A stretch of 64,000 bases of DNA from JAJFFW01 sp965263375 (GCA_965263375.1 OZ253669.1:1240001-1304000); one strand, 5' to 3'; counted from the stretch's first letter, positions 8,616 to 16,149 are shown. The notes: generated by a model not told the origin, from the letters alone. Made by a program: numbers and translations.

Positions 8616-8926
8616 GCGGACGTGGTGGAATTGGTAGACACAACAGACTTAAGCCATGTTGAGTGCCCCGGCGGAAACACCGGGAGTAGAACCGCTCAAA
8701 TTCGGGGAAGGCTTCCGGCGCAAGCCAATGCTAATCCCGAGCCAAGCCCCTTATAGGGGAAGGTGTAGAGACTAGACGGGCGGCATCTAAGGTCAGGCGA
8801 CTGGCTACGATGAAGGGATAGTCCAGACCACAAACAACGCGTATGCGTTGGCGGCGAAAGCCGTAGAGGGTAAGAAAATCTGTCGATCGTAAGATCGTGC
8901 CGGTTCAAGTCCGGCCGTCCGCACCA
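8616..8926 (+). tRNA. tRNA-Leu(UAA) with group I intron, carried by island A
   Basis: Exon 1 (8616-8650) and exon 2 (8875-8926) join to an 87-nt class II tRNA with acceptor GCGGACG/CGTCCGC, anticodon stem ACAGA/TCTGT, loop CTTAAAA (anticodon UAA), a long variable arm (cgatcgtaagatcg), T arm GGTTCAAGTCC and an encoded CCA. Both exons are identical to the split host halves at 7080 and 37942. The intron lies between U34 and A35, the position used by cyanobacterial tRNA-Leu(UAA) introns. The copy lies directly downstream of the island integrase, so it must use its own or the integrase promoter. Confidence 0.95.
8651..8874 (+). ncRNA. Group I self-splicing intron in tRNA-Leu(UAA)
   Basis: The 224-nt insert follows a U (exon end ACTT) and ends with G (gggtaag), as group I introns do. 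Conserved core elements are visible: Q-like aatcccgagccaagcc (8733-8748), R-like gtgtagagactagacggg (8763-8780) and S-like gaagggatagtccagacc (8812-8829), the last two giving the P7 pairing GACTA/TAGTC. There is no open reading frame for a homing endonuclease. Group I introns at this exact anticodon position are known in cyanobacterial tRNA-Leu(UAA); its presence on a mobile island is the unusual feature. Confidence 0.93.
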
Positions 8927-8989
8927 ATCTCAAACTCTACAATCAACGGCGAAACCGCCGTCCAGCGCAGGCAGGCTCGGAACCGAATT

Positions 8990-9109
8990 ATGCCAAGCCA
9001 CGCGAAGGGGAAATTGGACAATTTCTCCGGTGGCCGCTGGAAGCCTGAACAGGCTTCGGCCATCGCCAATGCTTTATCTAACTTTACCATCAAATTGGTT
9101 TATGAATGA
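8990..9109 (+). CDS. Possible small protein (39 aa)
   Basis: An ATG at 8990 opens a 39-codon frame containing GKLDNFSGGRWKPEQASAIANAL, with plausible amino-acid composition. It has no clear Shine-Dalgarno sequence. It may be a remnant of a longer gene left beside the tRNA. No family recognised. Confidence 0.25.
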   Translation: MPSHAKGKLDNFSGGRWKPEQASAIANALSNFTIKLVYE

Positions 9110-9191
9110 TCTGTATAATTTCGTTGCGACCAACTTGAAGAAGATAAGTAGCGCGCCAATATAGTATAAACTATAGCAAATGGAGAGACTC

Positions 9192-9476
9192 ATGCGATTG
9201 CAGATAGCCGCATTGCTAATAGTTTTACTTGGCGGATGCGAAACCTATAACCCCGCGTACCGAGCCACGTTTCCTAATGGTAGTTACCGCACTACCCCCT
9301 ACATCCAGTTGGACAAAACTAAAGTGACTCAACGAGACCTATGCGCCATTTATGAAAAACTCGACCGAATTGTAATCGAAAAAAGAGGCAATATAGATTT
9401 GATAAGACCAGCCAAACGTTCGGAAATACCCCACCGACCGCAATGCTCCTTCATAATTGGTCAACGGAGGAATTGA
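9192..9476 (+). CDS. Small lipoprotein with duplicated C-terminal module
   Basis: The start at 9192 is chosen because GGAGA lies six bases upstream; the in-frame ATG at 9180 has no such site. The 94-aa product begins with a lipoprotein signal, IAALLIVLLGGCETY, with lipobox LLGGC. The C-terminal segment DLIRPAKRSEIPHRPQC is shared almost exactly with the protein at 10249. The stop overlaps the next start (TGATG), so the two are translationally coupled. No known family was recognised. Confidence 0.72.
   Translation: MRLQIAALLIVLLGGCETYNPAYRATFPNGSYRTTPYIQLDKTKVTQRDLCAIYEKLDRIVIEKRGNIDLIRPAKRSEIPHRPQCSFIIGQRRN
9378..9445 (+). repeat. 68-bp direct repeat, copy 1 (protein-coding)
   Basis: This stretch matches 10594-10661 at 67 of 68 positions; the single difference is ccgcaa versus ccacaa near the end. 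It is read in the same relative frame in both genes and encodes EKRGNIDLIRPAKRSEIPHR. Upstream the proteins remain similar (DLCAIYEKLDRIVI versus ELCDVYQTLDRIIV) but the DNA diverges, which suggests gene conversion or strong conservation of the module. Confidence 0.95.
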
Positions 9477-10168
9477 TGTTGAAAATTCCTCGAAGAACAT
9501 TTTTGCTCGGCAGCTCATCAACAGTCGCCACCAGCTTATTGACATCTTGCGATACGAACAGTGATGGTCGTGTTAGCTACGAAGAGGTGATCGAAACCAC
9601 CGACATCGTACTATTGTTGGGGCAAGCAGTTGCGGCTGGTGTGGCAATTTTCATTCCACAAGCGGTAGCTGCAGCGATGAGTGGACTGGCGGCAAGCACC
9701 GCGCTTCGTGCTTTTTTGAGCGATGTTGATACAGGTAATAATATTACTAAGCACCTTAAAGCATTTGACAGGTATATTTATGGCCAGAATGCAGCTCCTC
9801 GTCCGATAATTGAGTTCCAGAATTGTTCAGAGCAAGATTTTTCTTCTCCGGTTTTGGAAATCAAAGACCTCAACTCTGAAAAAGTTGAAATAGAAGGGTA
9901 CCTCAATCAGTTATGGGGGTGCCGCAGTGATTTTATCGGTACGGGAAGCTTATGCATTAAATTACCTAAACTAACTGCCAAGGGCGCAAAACTATGTACG
10001 ATCTACCTTCAAAATGGCAGTCATTCTTCGTATCCGTTTTTTGTTGACGACCCAAATGAAGTTAGGCGCGTTGAATTTGAGCTTAAGGCACTTGGCAAAG
10101 AAGTAAAAAGAATGGCTGTGGAAGCAGGGCTGTCTGAAAGCTGCGCCCAGTTTGTCAGAAGGACCTAA
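9476..10168 (+). CDS. Tat-type lipoprotein with an EF-hand-like loop
   Basis: The start at 9476 is supported by CGGAGG five bases upstream and by the TGATG overlap with the preceding gene. The 230-aa protein begins KIPRRTFLLGSSSTVATSLL followed by TSC, combining a twin-arginine motif (RRTFL) with a lipobox. Just after the cysteine, DTNSDGRVSYEE fits a calcium-binding EF-hand loop (D1, N3, D5, S9, E12). A hydrophobic, alanine-rich segment follows (VAAGVAIFIPQAVAAAMSG). It is probably an envelope protein working with its two small neighbours. Family unknown. Confidence 0.75.
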   Translation: MLKIPRRTFLLGSSSTVATSLLTSCDTNSDGRVSYEEVIETTDIVLLLGQAVAAGVAIFIPQAVAAAMSGLAASTALRAFLSDVDTGNNITKHLKAFDRYIYGQNAAPRPIIEFQNCSEQDFSSPVLEIKDLNSEKVEIEGYLNQLWGCRSDFIGTGSLCIKLPKLTAKGAKLCTIYLQNGSHSSYPFFVDDPNEVRRVEFELKALGKEVKRMAVEAGLSESCAQFVRRT

Positions 10169-10248
10169 TACGAATTTAACAAAACTGTAACACAATTCGC
10201 AATCTTCTTTGTATATTATCAGTATAAATAGTATGTGTAGGATTTGTT

Positions 10249-10683
10249 ATGAGTGATGAAAATTTAGAAGAATCAGTTATTATCTATAAAAATTGGTGGG
10301 ATTTGTTTCGCGAGAAATTAGGAATGCCATCATTTAAAGAAGATAATCATGGCAACCAAGCTTTTGGTACAATTATCTCTTGTGCAGATGGGGCTTCCGT
10401 TAACCATACATACGATGATTGGGCAGAGGACATGCGGTCTATTGCCATCGCATCTAGCCAAGTTTCGCAACATGAAGGGCCGCGAAAAACGAACCTTGGG
10501 GCCATGCAAAGTCCATTGAAAATCAGATGCGACGCCGCTGGAGAAACTGCTGAGCTGTGTGATGTTTATCAAACATTAGATCGTATAATAGTTGAAAAAA
10601 GAGGCAATATAGATTTGATAAGACCAGCCAAACGTTCGGAAATACCCCACCGACCACAATGTCAGCAATCAAATCACCGGTAG
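10249..10683 (+). CDS. Hypothetical protein sharing C-terminal module with 9192 gene
   Basis: A 144-aa protein preceded by AGGA. The N-terminal part (ESVIIYKNWWDLFREKLGMPS) has no signal peptide, unlike the lipoprotein at 9192. The C-terminal third, from ELCDVYQTLDRIIV to the end of the 68-bp repeat, is a near copy of that lipoprotein's C-terminus. The same module is thus attached to a secreted and a cytosolic N-terminus, which suggests a shared binding partner or a gene-conversion event. No known family. Confidence 0.65.
   Translation: MSDENLEESVIIYKNWWDLFREKLGMPSFKEDNHGNQAFGTIISCADGASVNHTYDDWAEDMRSIAIASSQVSQHEGPRKTNLGAMQSPLKIRCDAAGETAELCDVYQTLDRIIVEKRGNIDLIRPAKRSEIPHRPQCQQSNHR
10594..10661 (+). 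repeat. 68-bp direct repeat, copy 2 (protein-coding)
   Basis: Second copy of the repeat at 9378-9445, with one mismatch, encoding the same C-terminal module (DLIRPAKRSEIPHRPQC) in the adjacent gene. Confidence 0.95.
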
Positions 10684-10702
10684 ATTTCTTGGTTCGAAAA
10701 TT

Positions 10703-11260
10703 TCACTGACTACTTTCGGCACAGCGTATTTTCGTTTTGAGTAATAACCCCGCCACCTCCGGCGGCAGCGCCCTGATAGTGTCTGCATGGCTCCGCCGTG
10801 GCATGGGAATACGCAGGGGGCGTTTGATAACCACACGCAGCTTGCGGTGTTTTACGTGTATTGTGGGTGCTCTAAGGGAGCGCGCCGGCCAAAAGGGCCG
10901 CGTTGGCGAGGGTAGCGCGCCAAGAATGGGTTTCAAAAAGCGCGAGACACGGGAATAAGCCCACGCAAACACCCAGATAATAATTTCAACGTAGACGGAC
11001 GGTGTCCATTTCCAATCGAACGTTAGGTCGTATCCGCTATAGTCGCTGGCCTGCGCAATATAGGGAAGGACGAATGCGTGCACCGCTTCGTGGCCGAAGA
11101 GCGCCAGCGCAGACAGGCACACCGGCACAATCATCCGTGAGCCGGGCTTGGTAAAAAATACCATACCAGCATGCAACGTCCACAGCGGCAGACGTAGCAG
11201 ATAGGCCGCCAGACGAATGACGTACCACAGCTCGTACAGCAGCCGTAACAGATATTTCAT
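10703..11260 (-). CDS. Membrane protein of the mobilisation operon
   Basis: The start at 11260 (MKYLLRLLYELW) is chosen because it overlaps the coupling-protein stop by four bases (ATGA). The 185-aa product has several hydrophobic stretches (VIRLAAYLLRLPLWTLH, VPVCLSALALFGHEAVHAFVLP, VYVEIIIWVFAWAY) followed by a basic C-terminal tail with many Arg and Lys. The segment GHEAVHAF resembles HExxH but is not proof of a protease. It is the last gene of a minus-strand operon headed by small proteins and the coupling ATPase, so it may act at the membrane in DNA transfer. Confidence 0.65.
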   Translation of the reverse strand: MKYLLRLLYELWYVIRLAAYLLRLPLWTLHAGMVFFTKPGSRMIVPVCLSALALFGHEAVHAFVLPYIAQASDYSGYDLTFDWKWTPSVYVEIIIWVFAWAYSRVSRFLKPILGALPSPTRPFWPARSLRAPTIHVKHRKLRVVIKRPLRIPMPRRSHADTIRALPPEVAGLLLKTKIRCAESSQ

Positions 11261-12813
11261 CGTTGCTTTGCCTTGATGGGAATCCAATGCTTACGGTGGT
11301 TTTGTTGCCACTCCCGCCCGGCGCGGACCAAAAACCCCGTAACGACGCGTCGGTGCAGTGTGCCGCCTGTTTTAAGCTGCGCAAATTGGTGCGGTTCGAC
11401 ATCATACGAATCATACTCCGAATAGGAATCACTATCGGTGTAATTCGTGCCAGAGCCGCCTGCATACGACCCGTGAAATTCATTCTGATTCAGGCTGCTG
11501 GAATTCGAGCGACCTTTCATACGAGAGCGCGCGTTATGGGTTTTTTTGACGCGTCCGATGATGTTCGCTATATCCGTATTCGTCGTATGGTCGGTATTTG
11601 AAAAGGCGATACGGGTCTGCATTTTTGCAAGCAACGTGGCGGCGAGGTGCTCGCCATCACCGACGAGCTTTGCATGATAGGCCGTATGATCCTGGGCTAA
11701 TAGCACAATTGCATGCTTGCTTTCGCGCGCCACGGCGGCGGCTTCAACCGTATGGGAATTAACCAGGAACGGCGCTTCGTCAATCCACGAAAAAACGGGC
11801 CGGGTGGTGCGTTTTACCGGGTAGCGCTCGACCGATACATTGTGGAGATAGAAAAACAATTGCTGGGCAATGACCGCACCGGCCCCCAACGTGCGTACCG
11901 GAAGATTGAGTATGAAAATATCACCCAGCCGTGTTTGATCGGGGACAATTGTGGTGTCAGTGCCAAACAGCTCGGCAAGCGGACCGTGAGCTAGCGGATA
12001 AATCTGCGCCGTCATGCTCGTAACCAGCGATGAACGGGTTTTTTCACCTAAGGTTGCAATTTGCGAAACGATATAATCCCCACTTTGATCGACGGCTTTT
12101 TCGGCAATAGCATCGCCGTGTTCCTTCGCCTTATGGCCCACAATCACCAATGTTTTTGCCGCGAATGACGTTGCGTGCCAGTCAGGATCCCGGGTCTGTG
12201 CAACACTCTCCGGCAAGGATTGCATAAAAGTATACATATCCTTGATACGGATACGTCCGTAGGCTGCGTGTAATAGCACAAACATATGGGCGTAGAATTC
12301 ACGCGCAGCCAGCCGAAAGAAGCGGCCATTATCGCCATCACCGCTGTTCGTGTCAGCAGCGTTACACGCTTCCGACACCACATCCATTAAATCCACAAGG
12401 GCAGTCGTAAGACCCGATGCGCCGACCGTCGCCATCATATAATCAAAAATATTGAGCCGATACGGTCCGTGGGCGGTAATCTCGATGATGTCACGGGCGC
12501 GGCCTGCGCGTTTTAGTATATTTTTCACGCTTGCTGCTTCCCCGACTTTTATACATCCAATGACACCACCAGCACCCGAACAGGCCAACGCTTTCAGGGT
12601 ATAGGGCTGCATCGTTGAGCTCTTCCCGGCGCCCGGTCCTCCGGTTACCGATACGCCAGAGAAAAAATCATAGAATGTCAGGCGCTCACGCCCAATCGTC
12701 AACAATGTCGTATTAAGATGGAAATAAAAAGGGACGCCATGGCGACGAATGATGCCGTTCAGGCGTCCCAGTATCCATGCGGGGGCGGTACATAGGAGCA
12801 ACAGGAAACGCAT
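11257..12813 (-). CDS. VirD4/TraG-like type IV coupling protein ATPase
   Basis: A 518-aa P-loop ATPase with Walker A GGPGAGKSST (near residue 60) and Walker B-like PVFSWIDEAPFLV (near 345), followed by VLLAQDHTAYHAKL, the position of the sensor/RecA-like motif. The N-terminus has a short hydrophobic stretch (RFLLLLCTAPAWILG) that may anchor it. Type IV coupling proteins link the relaxosome to a secretion channel. A serine/tyrosine-rich stretch lies near residues 440-480. It probably serves the MobF relaxase at 19132. No VirB-type secretion genes were recognised nearby. Confidence 0.85.
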   Translation of the reverse strand: MRFLLLLCTAPAWILGRLNGIIRRHGVPFYFHLNTTLLTIGRERLTFYDFFSGVSVTGGPGAGKSSTMQPYTLKALACSGAGGVIGCIKVGEAASVKNILKRAGRARDIIEITAHGPYRLNIFDYMMATVGASGLTTALVDLMDVVSEACNAADTNSGDGDNGRFFRLAAREFYAHMFVLLHAAYGRIRIKDMYTFMQSLPESVAQTRDPDWHATSFAAKTLVIVGHKAKEHGDAIAEKAVDQSGDYIVSQIATLGEKTRSSLVTSMTAQIYPLAHGPLAELFGTDTTIVPDQTRLGDIFILNLPVRTLGAGAVIAQQLFFYLHNVSVERYPVKRTTRPVFSWIDEAPFLVNSHTVEAAAVARESKHAIVLLAQDHTAYHAKLVGDGEHLAATLLAKMQTRIAFSNTDHTTNTDIANIIGRVKKTHNARSRMKGRSNSSSLNQNEFHGSYAGGSGTNYTDSDSYSEYDSYDVEPHQFAQLKTGGTLHRRVVTGFLVRAGREWQQNHRKHWIPIKAKQR

Positions 12814-12815
12814 AG

Positions 12816-13124
12816 CTATTCTGCCGGTTCTATCTCGGGTGCTTCCGGTTCCGCTGGGCCGATCTCCGGTTCCTCAATCTCAGGCGTTGCAATCCCGGTG
12901 GCAGGTGGTGAGGCTGAACCGTACACCTCAGCTGCTGACGGTTCTGGCCCCCATGTCTGTTCATAGAGCTGGTAGTGTTCCGGCTCTGCTGAAGCGGGTT
13001 CAATCCCAGGCATATCTTCGCGCGTGATATCCCCGGTTTGCTGCCGTCCGTAGACGCCTTCCTCTACAATCTTATGCCGGATGTCGTCGTTCACACTGGC
13101 ATAGACAGACCAGAAATTACTCAT
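12816..13124 (-). CDS. Acidic proline-rich hypothetical protein
   Basis: A 102-aa protein just upstream of the coupling ATPase, separated by two bases. The N-terminal third (FWSVYASVNDDIRHKIVEEGVYGR) looks folded. The C-terminal half is low-complexity with repeated E-I-E-P-A and P-E-I-E-E-P-E-I type units, likely unstructured. Its position suggests a small accessory of the transfer machinery. No family recognised. Confidence 0.6.
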   Translation of the reverse strand: MSNFWSVYASVNDDIRHKIVEEGVYGRQQTGDITREDMPGIEPASAEPEHYQLYEQTWGPEPSAAEVYGSASPPATGIATPEIEEPEIGPAEPEAPEIEPAE

Positions 13125-13136
13125 GGTTAGGGATTC

Positions 13137-13700
13137 CTAGTGACACGTCCCCAGCGCCCGGTCTCCCCACGCACACCCCGCAGAGGTGTCATTGCGATAG
13201 GCGTCACCGATCTTCGCCTCATAGTGGTTGCTAGGCGCAGATTGATAGTGTCGTTGTAATTCTGTGTCGCTATTGGCGTTGTTATCTGAACCGCCGTGGA
13301 CAACGGACAAACCACCATCCCCAGCGGCTGAACCCGCCAGCATCAACAAAAAGCCCAACGCCCCAATGGCCGTGTTGCGGTCGCGTTCCTCTACACGCTG
13401 CTGTGTGAAGATAGAGGAGCCATGCACCCAATATTGGCGGCCTAAGCGATCCTGCACAAAATACCTACTTCCTATACGGCGGACCACAAGCAGCTTGGTA
13501 TTAGAGCCGGTGACGCTATGCAGATATACTGCGTCACCCGGGCCGACAGTGGTGTTGGGGTCGTCCGCGACCGAACACCCGCCAAGAAGACATTGCGATG
13601 CGTTGGCGTGCATAGGGGCGGTGAACAAACACAATGCAGACAAAGCACTTGCGATTACTTTTTTATGTCGTGCACGTCTCGTATATTGAATGGATTGCAT
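13137..13700 (-). CDS. Exported hypothetical protein
   Basis: The 187-aa product begins with a basic N-region and a hydrophobic signal (VIASALSALCLFTAPMHANA), cleaved probably after ANA. The mature part has an SH3-like beta-rich stretch (PGDAVYLHSVTGSNTKLLVV, YFVQDRLGRQYWVHGSSIF) and a glycine/alanine-rich hydrophobic segment (IGALGFLLMLAGSAAGDGG). Ten bases separate it from the next gene on the same strand. It is probably a periplasmic accessory of the mobilisation operon. No family confirmed. Confidence 0.65.
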   Translation of the reverse strand: MQSIQYTRRARHKKVIASALSALCLFTAPMHANASQCLLGGCSVADDPNTTVGPGDAVYLHSVTGSNTKLLVVRRIGSRYFVQDRLGRQYWVHGSSIFTQQRVEERDRNTAIGALGFLLMLAGSAAGDGGLSVVHGGSDNNANSDTELQRHYQSAPSNHYEAKIGDAYRNDTSAGCAWGDRALGTCH

Positions 13701-13781
13701 GATATCTCTCCTATAAATGCCTCTCCGATATGGTAGGGGTATCCAACAGATAACGATGTGAACACCCCATATATTTCTTGT

Positions 13782-14033
13782 TTATGATGAGCGTAGTTGC
13801 TCATCGCGTACGCTTAATGCAATTAACGTTGCTACGGGAATCATCGCATCCACCTGCTCCGTGGGATCGAGTAGCTCGATCGCGGCCCATAAGGCACGCG
13901 GCCCAAACATGAGGTAACAAAGCGCCGTAGAAAAAATTTCCGAAGCAAACGGCGTCGCAAACATCAACCGACCTACTGTGAAATCAAATAGGTCAATCAG
14001 TACTGCAATCGTCAATTTGAGGTAATACATCAA
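13782..14033 (-). CDS. Small membrane protein
   Basis: An 83-aa protein with at least one strong hydrophobic stretch (YLKLTIAVLIDLFDFTVG) and a second near LMFGPRALWAAIELL. A Shine-Dalgarno AAAGGGG precedes tandem ATG codons. It lies in the same minus-strand run as the coupling ATPase. Function unknown. Confidence 0.55.
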   Translation of the reverse strand: MMYYLKLTIAVLIDLFDFTVGRLMFATPFASEIFSTALCYLMFGPRALWAAIELLDPTEQVDAMIPVATLIALSVRDEQLRSS

Positions 14034-14051
14034 TAATCCCCTTTAAATTGG

Positions 14052-14534
14052 CTATCTACGCCCCAACCGCAAAAACGGCGGTGCGACGATGCGTGGCTTA
14101 TCGGAGTGCGCGGGAGCGCCCACATCGAGTTTGATTTTCTCAATGCGGTCTTGCGTGGCTTCTAAAATGGCGACGGCCTTGTCGCTCATTTTGTCCAGCT
14201 GATCCGTAAGCGCTGCATGCCGATCAGCCAGCGCGAGTTTTTCGTCACTATCCGCGCCATTGGTAAGCGCGCCCTCAATAGCGGCCAGACTATGCGCCGT
14301 CACCGATTGCTGCGCCTCTAGCGAGGACAACACGGACTTGAATGCATCTATGTGCAGCCCGCCCACATGCTCCGCATGTGTCACCGCCGTTTGTAAGAGA
14401 TGCGCGCGTTGCTGCGCCTCTGCATCCGGTGTAATCTCATAGGCAACAGTATCCGCATCAGCTTTTTTACGGCGCGTTGCCGGTTTGGCGGGCGTCTGCT
14501 CTGTGGGTGCAAGCTCTTGTTTAGACGCGCTCAT
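14052..14534 (-). CDS. Helical hypothetical protein of the mobilisation operon
   Basis: This 160-aa protein has a basic low-complexity start (KPATRRKKADAD) and a long helical, alanine-rich middle that could form a coiled coil. It ends RIVAPPFLRLGRR. Its start overlaps the stop of the upstream gene (ATGA), showing translational coupling. No family recognised; it may be a relaxosome accessory, but nothing in the sequence shows DNA binding. Confidence 0.6.
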   Translation of the reverse strand: MSASKQELAPTEQTPAKPATRRKKADADTVAYEITPDAEAQQRAHLLQTAVTHAEHVGGLHIDAFKSVLSSLEAQQSVTAHSLAAIEGALTNGADSDEKLALADRHAALTDQLDKMSDKAVAILEATQDRIEKIKLDVGAPAHSDKPRIVAPPFLRLGRR

Positions 14535-14782
14535 GAACCACCCCCAACAATAGTGGCCGTATAGTGATCCAGCTGAATGCTCGCATGTTGTTGGAGATAT
14601 TTAAGGTCACTATGGAGCGAGGTGGTCAATTCAAGCACCCGGTGGCACTGATCCAGCCCCAGCGGGAAATTTTGCATGATTGTCGTCAATGCACTGAGTT
14701 CTTTTATCGCTTCGGTGAGTTTGTCACCGAAGAATTCCGCAGCTTCCACACTGCAATAGAGAAATGGAGAGGGCGCTGACAT
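14531..14782 (-). CDS. Small hypothetical protein, first of minus-strand operon
   Basis: The start at 14782 (MSAPSPFLYCSVEAA) is preferred because AAAGGAA lies about seven bases upstream; longer in-frame starts exist up to 14845. The 83-aa product is predicted helical. Its stop overlaps the next gene's start. It heads a run of about seven minus-strand genes ending at 10703 that includes the coupling ATPase. Confidence 0.55.
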   Translation of the reverse strand: MSAPSPFLYCSVEAAEFFGDKLTEAIKELSALTTIMQNFPLGLDQCHRVLELTTSLHSDLKYLQQHASIQLDHYTATIVGGGS

Positions 14783-14963
14783 CGGTCGTTCCTTTCTTTC
14801 GATTGATCGCATCATGCCTCCCCATTGAGCTGCTGAAAACCCCATAAATAGGTACGCAGATATTTATGCTGAGAAATATATGATCTGCACACGTTGGGGT
14901 GTGTGGCGTACAGTCAAGCATCAGCGCATCAGGCTGATTGACGCAATCAGAAAAGAAAACATC

Positions 14964-15497
14964 ATGTCTACATTTTCAGCATCACACCCCATTCCAGCCG
15001 ATATGGAATCAAAAATTGACGGCTATACCGCAGGCCTTGGCGCTGTTGGCGTGCCAAGCGGTATGATTGGCCCCGGAACCGATCTCATTGTTATCGCACC
15101 GACATGGGTAGCCATGACCGCCTCGCTCGCCGAAGAGGCAGGCTACGTGTTTGAGCAACATTCGCTCGAAAAAACCGTTATGGCGGCAGCCACAGGCATC
15201 GGCGCATTTGGCGCCGGTGCAAAACTAGCCACCTGGCTGCTCAGCTGGGTCGCAACGCCATTCACCGGCGGCACCGCTTTGGTTGTAAGCGGGATTGCTA
15301 ACGCCACCCTCAATGCCACCCTGACACGCGCCTATGGCCACGCCTGCGCGCGCTATTTTTTGCAGGCAGACAATTTTAAAGGCAGCGAAGTCTGTAGCGC
15401 CTTATTGGTCGGACTTACCGGGCTCGGGTTGGGGTACGATGTATCCCAACAAACCTATGCCGAAATCGCTAAGAACGGCCACACCATTGCTACGTAA
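14964..15497 (+). CDS. Hypothetical membrane protein
   Basis: The chosen ATG at 14964 gives a 177-aa protein (MSTFSASHPIPADMESKIDG). It contains GMIGPGTDLIVIAPTWVAMT, then alanine/glycine-rich hydrophobic helices (AAATGIGAFGAGAKLATWLL, GTALVVSGIANATLNATLT). The pattern recalls small DUF697-like or colicin-like helical membrane proteins, but the match is not secure. It is divergent from the mobilisation operon and convergent with the gene at 15515, with a perfect hairpin between them. Confidence 0.55.
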   Translation: MSTFSASHPIPADMESKIDGYTAGLGAVGVPSGMIGPGTDLIVIAPTWVAMTASLAEEAGYVFEQHSLEKTVMAAATGIGAFGAGAKLATWLLSWVATPFTGGTALVVSGIANATLNATLTRAYGHACARYFLQADNFKGSEVCSALLVGLTGLGLGYDVSQQTYAEIAKNGHTIAT

Positions 15498-15508
15498 CGG
15501 TGTGGCCG
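15476..15508. terminator. Perfect 10-bp hairpin between convergent genes
   Basis: CGGCCACACC (15476-15485) pairs perfectly with GGTGTGGCCG (15499-15508) across a 13-base loop that holds a stop codon. It lies at the convergent 3' ends of two genes, the usual place for a bidirectional terminator. There is no U-run on the plus strand, so intrinsic termination is uncertain. Confidence 0.5.
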
Positions 15509-15514
15509 CGTTAC

Positions 15515-15856
15515 TTACTGCGTAGCGTGCGCAGCTAGTGAAGAAGGCGTATCCGGCGGCATGCCGCCGCCGGTGCGCAGCGACCATAGCGCCGCTCTTG
15601 CTTCTTCGATATCACTATCGGTGACAATACCATCTGTATAGAATATATGCGCTACCGCTACCGATTTAAGTGGCGTCCGACACAAAGCACGTTCAACCTT
15701 TCGTGCCGTGCTTCGAAGCAAAGACTCATGGCGATTGGGTTTTATCTTAAGTATTATTTGCGCTTCGTCTCCATTTGCCCCAGCCAAAATCAGAGCAAAA
15801 CATTGAATGATCACCTTCCTATTTGGCGGGTGAATTACGTTAGTTATTTTTGTCAT
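15515..15856 (-). CDS. Hypothetical protein
   Basis: The start at 15856 (MTKITNVIHPPNRKVIIQCF) is supported by AAAGG about six bases upstream. The 113-aa product contains EAQIILKIKPNRHESLLRST and TDGIVTDSDIEEARAALWSL, giving an alpha/beta impression. No family recognised. It is convergent with the gene at 14964 and lies in the accessory part of island A. Confidence 0.5.
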   Translation of the reverse strand: MTKITNVIHPPNRKVIIQCFALILAGANGDEAQIILKIKPNRHESLLRSTARKVERALCRTPLKSVAVAHIFYTDGIVTDSDIEEARAALWSLRTGGGMPPDTPSSLAAHATQ

Positions 15857-16149
15857 CGACAAACCTTTTCTGTTCGCCGCAACGGGTGCGACGTTCAATC
15901 CATCGGATAATGAGATGCATTGGGACGAAAAATACGTCCCGCTGCGGCTATTGATTTGCCGCTCGACAGGAACTAGTGTCAGAGACGGCAGGTTTCATCG
16001 TTTGCCAAATCCGGAGTGGACAGGGTAACGGCCCTGTTCACCCCACTTCGGGTGGTTCCTAGACTTGATCACGCAATAATTGATCTCTTCACGTTGCATG
16101 ACAATGTAATTGGTAGTTTCATTATCATGGGAAGTCAAGGTTTTAGTGG

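Noticed and set aside
8897..9109. Open frame beginning inside tRNA exon 2
   Set aside because: It overlaps the tRNA 3' end and the upstream part follows tRNA sequence; only the inner ATG at 8990 was kept, at low confidence.
10703..11260. HExxH-like GHEAVHAF as a metalloprotease motif
   Set aside because: The spacing HEAVH fits HExxH by letters, but it lies inside a hydrophobic stretch of a small protein with no other protease features.
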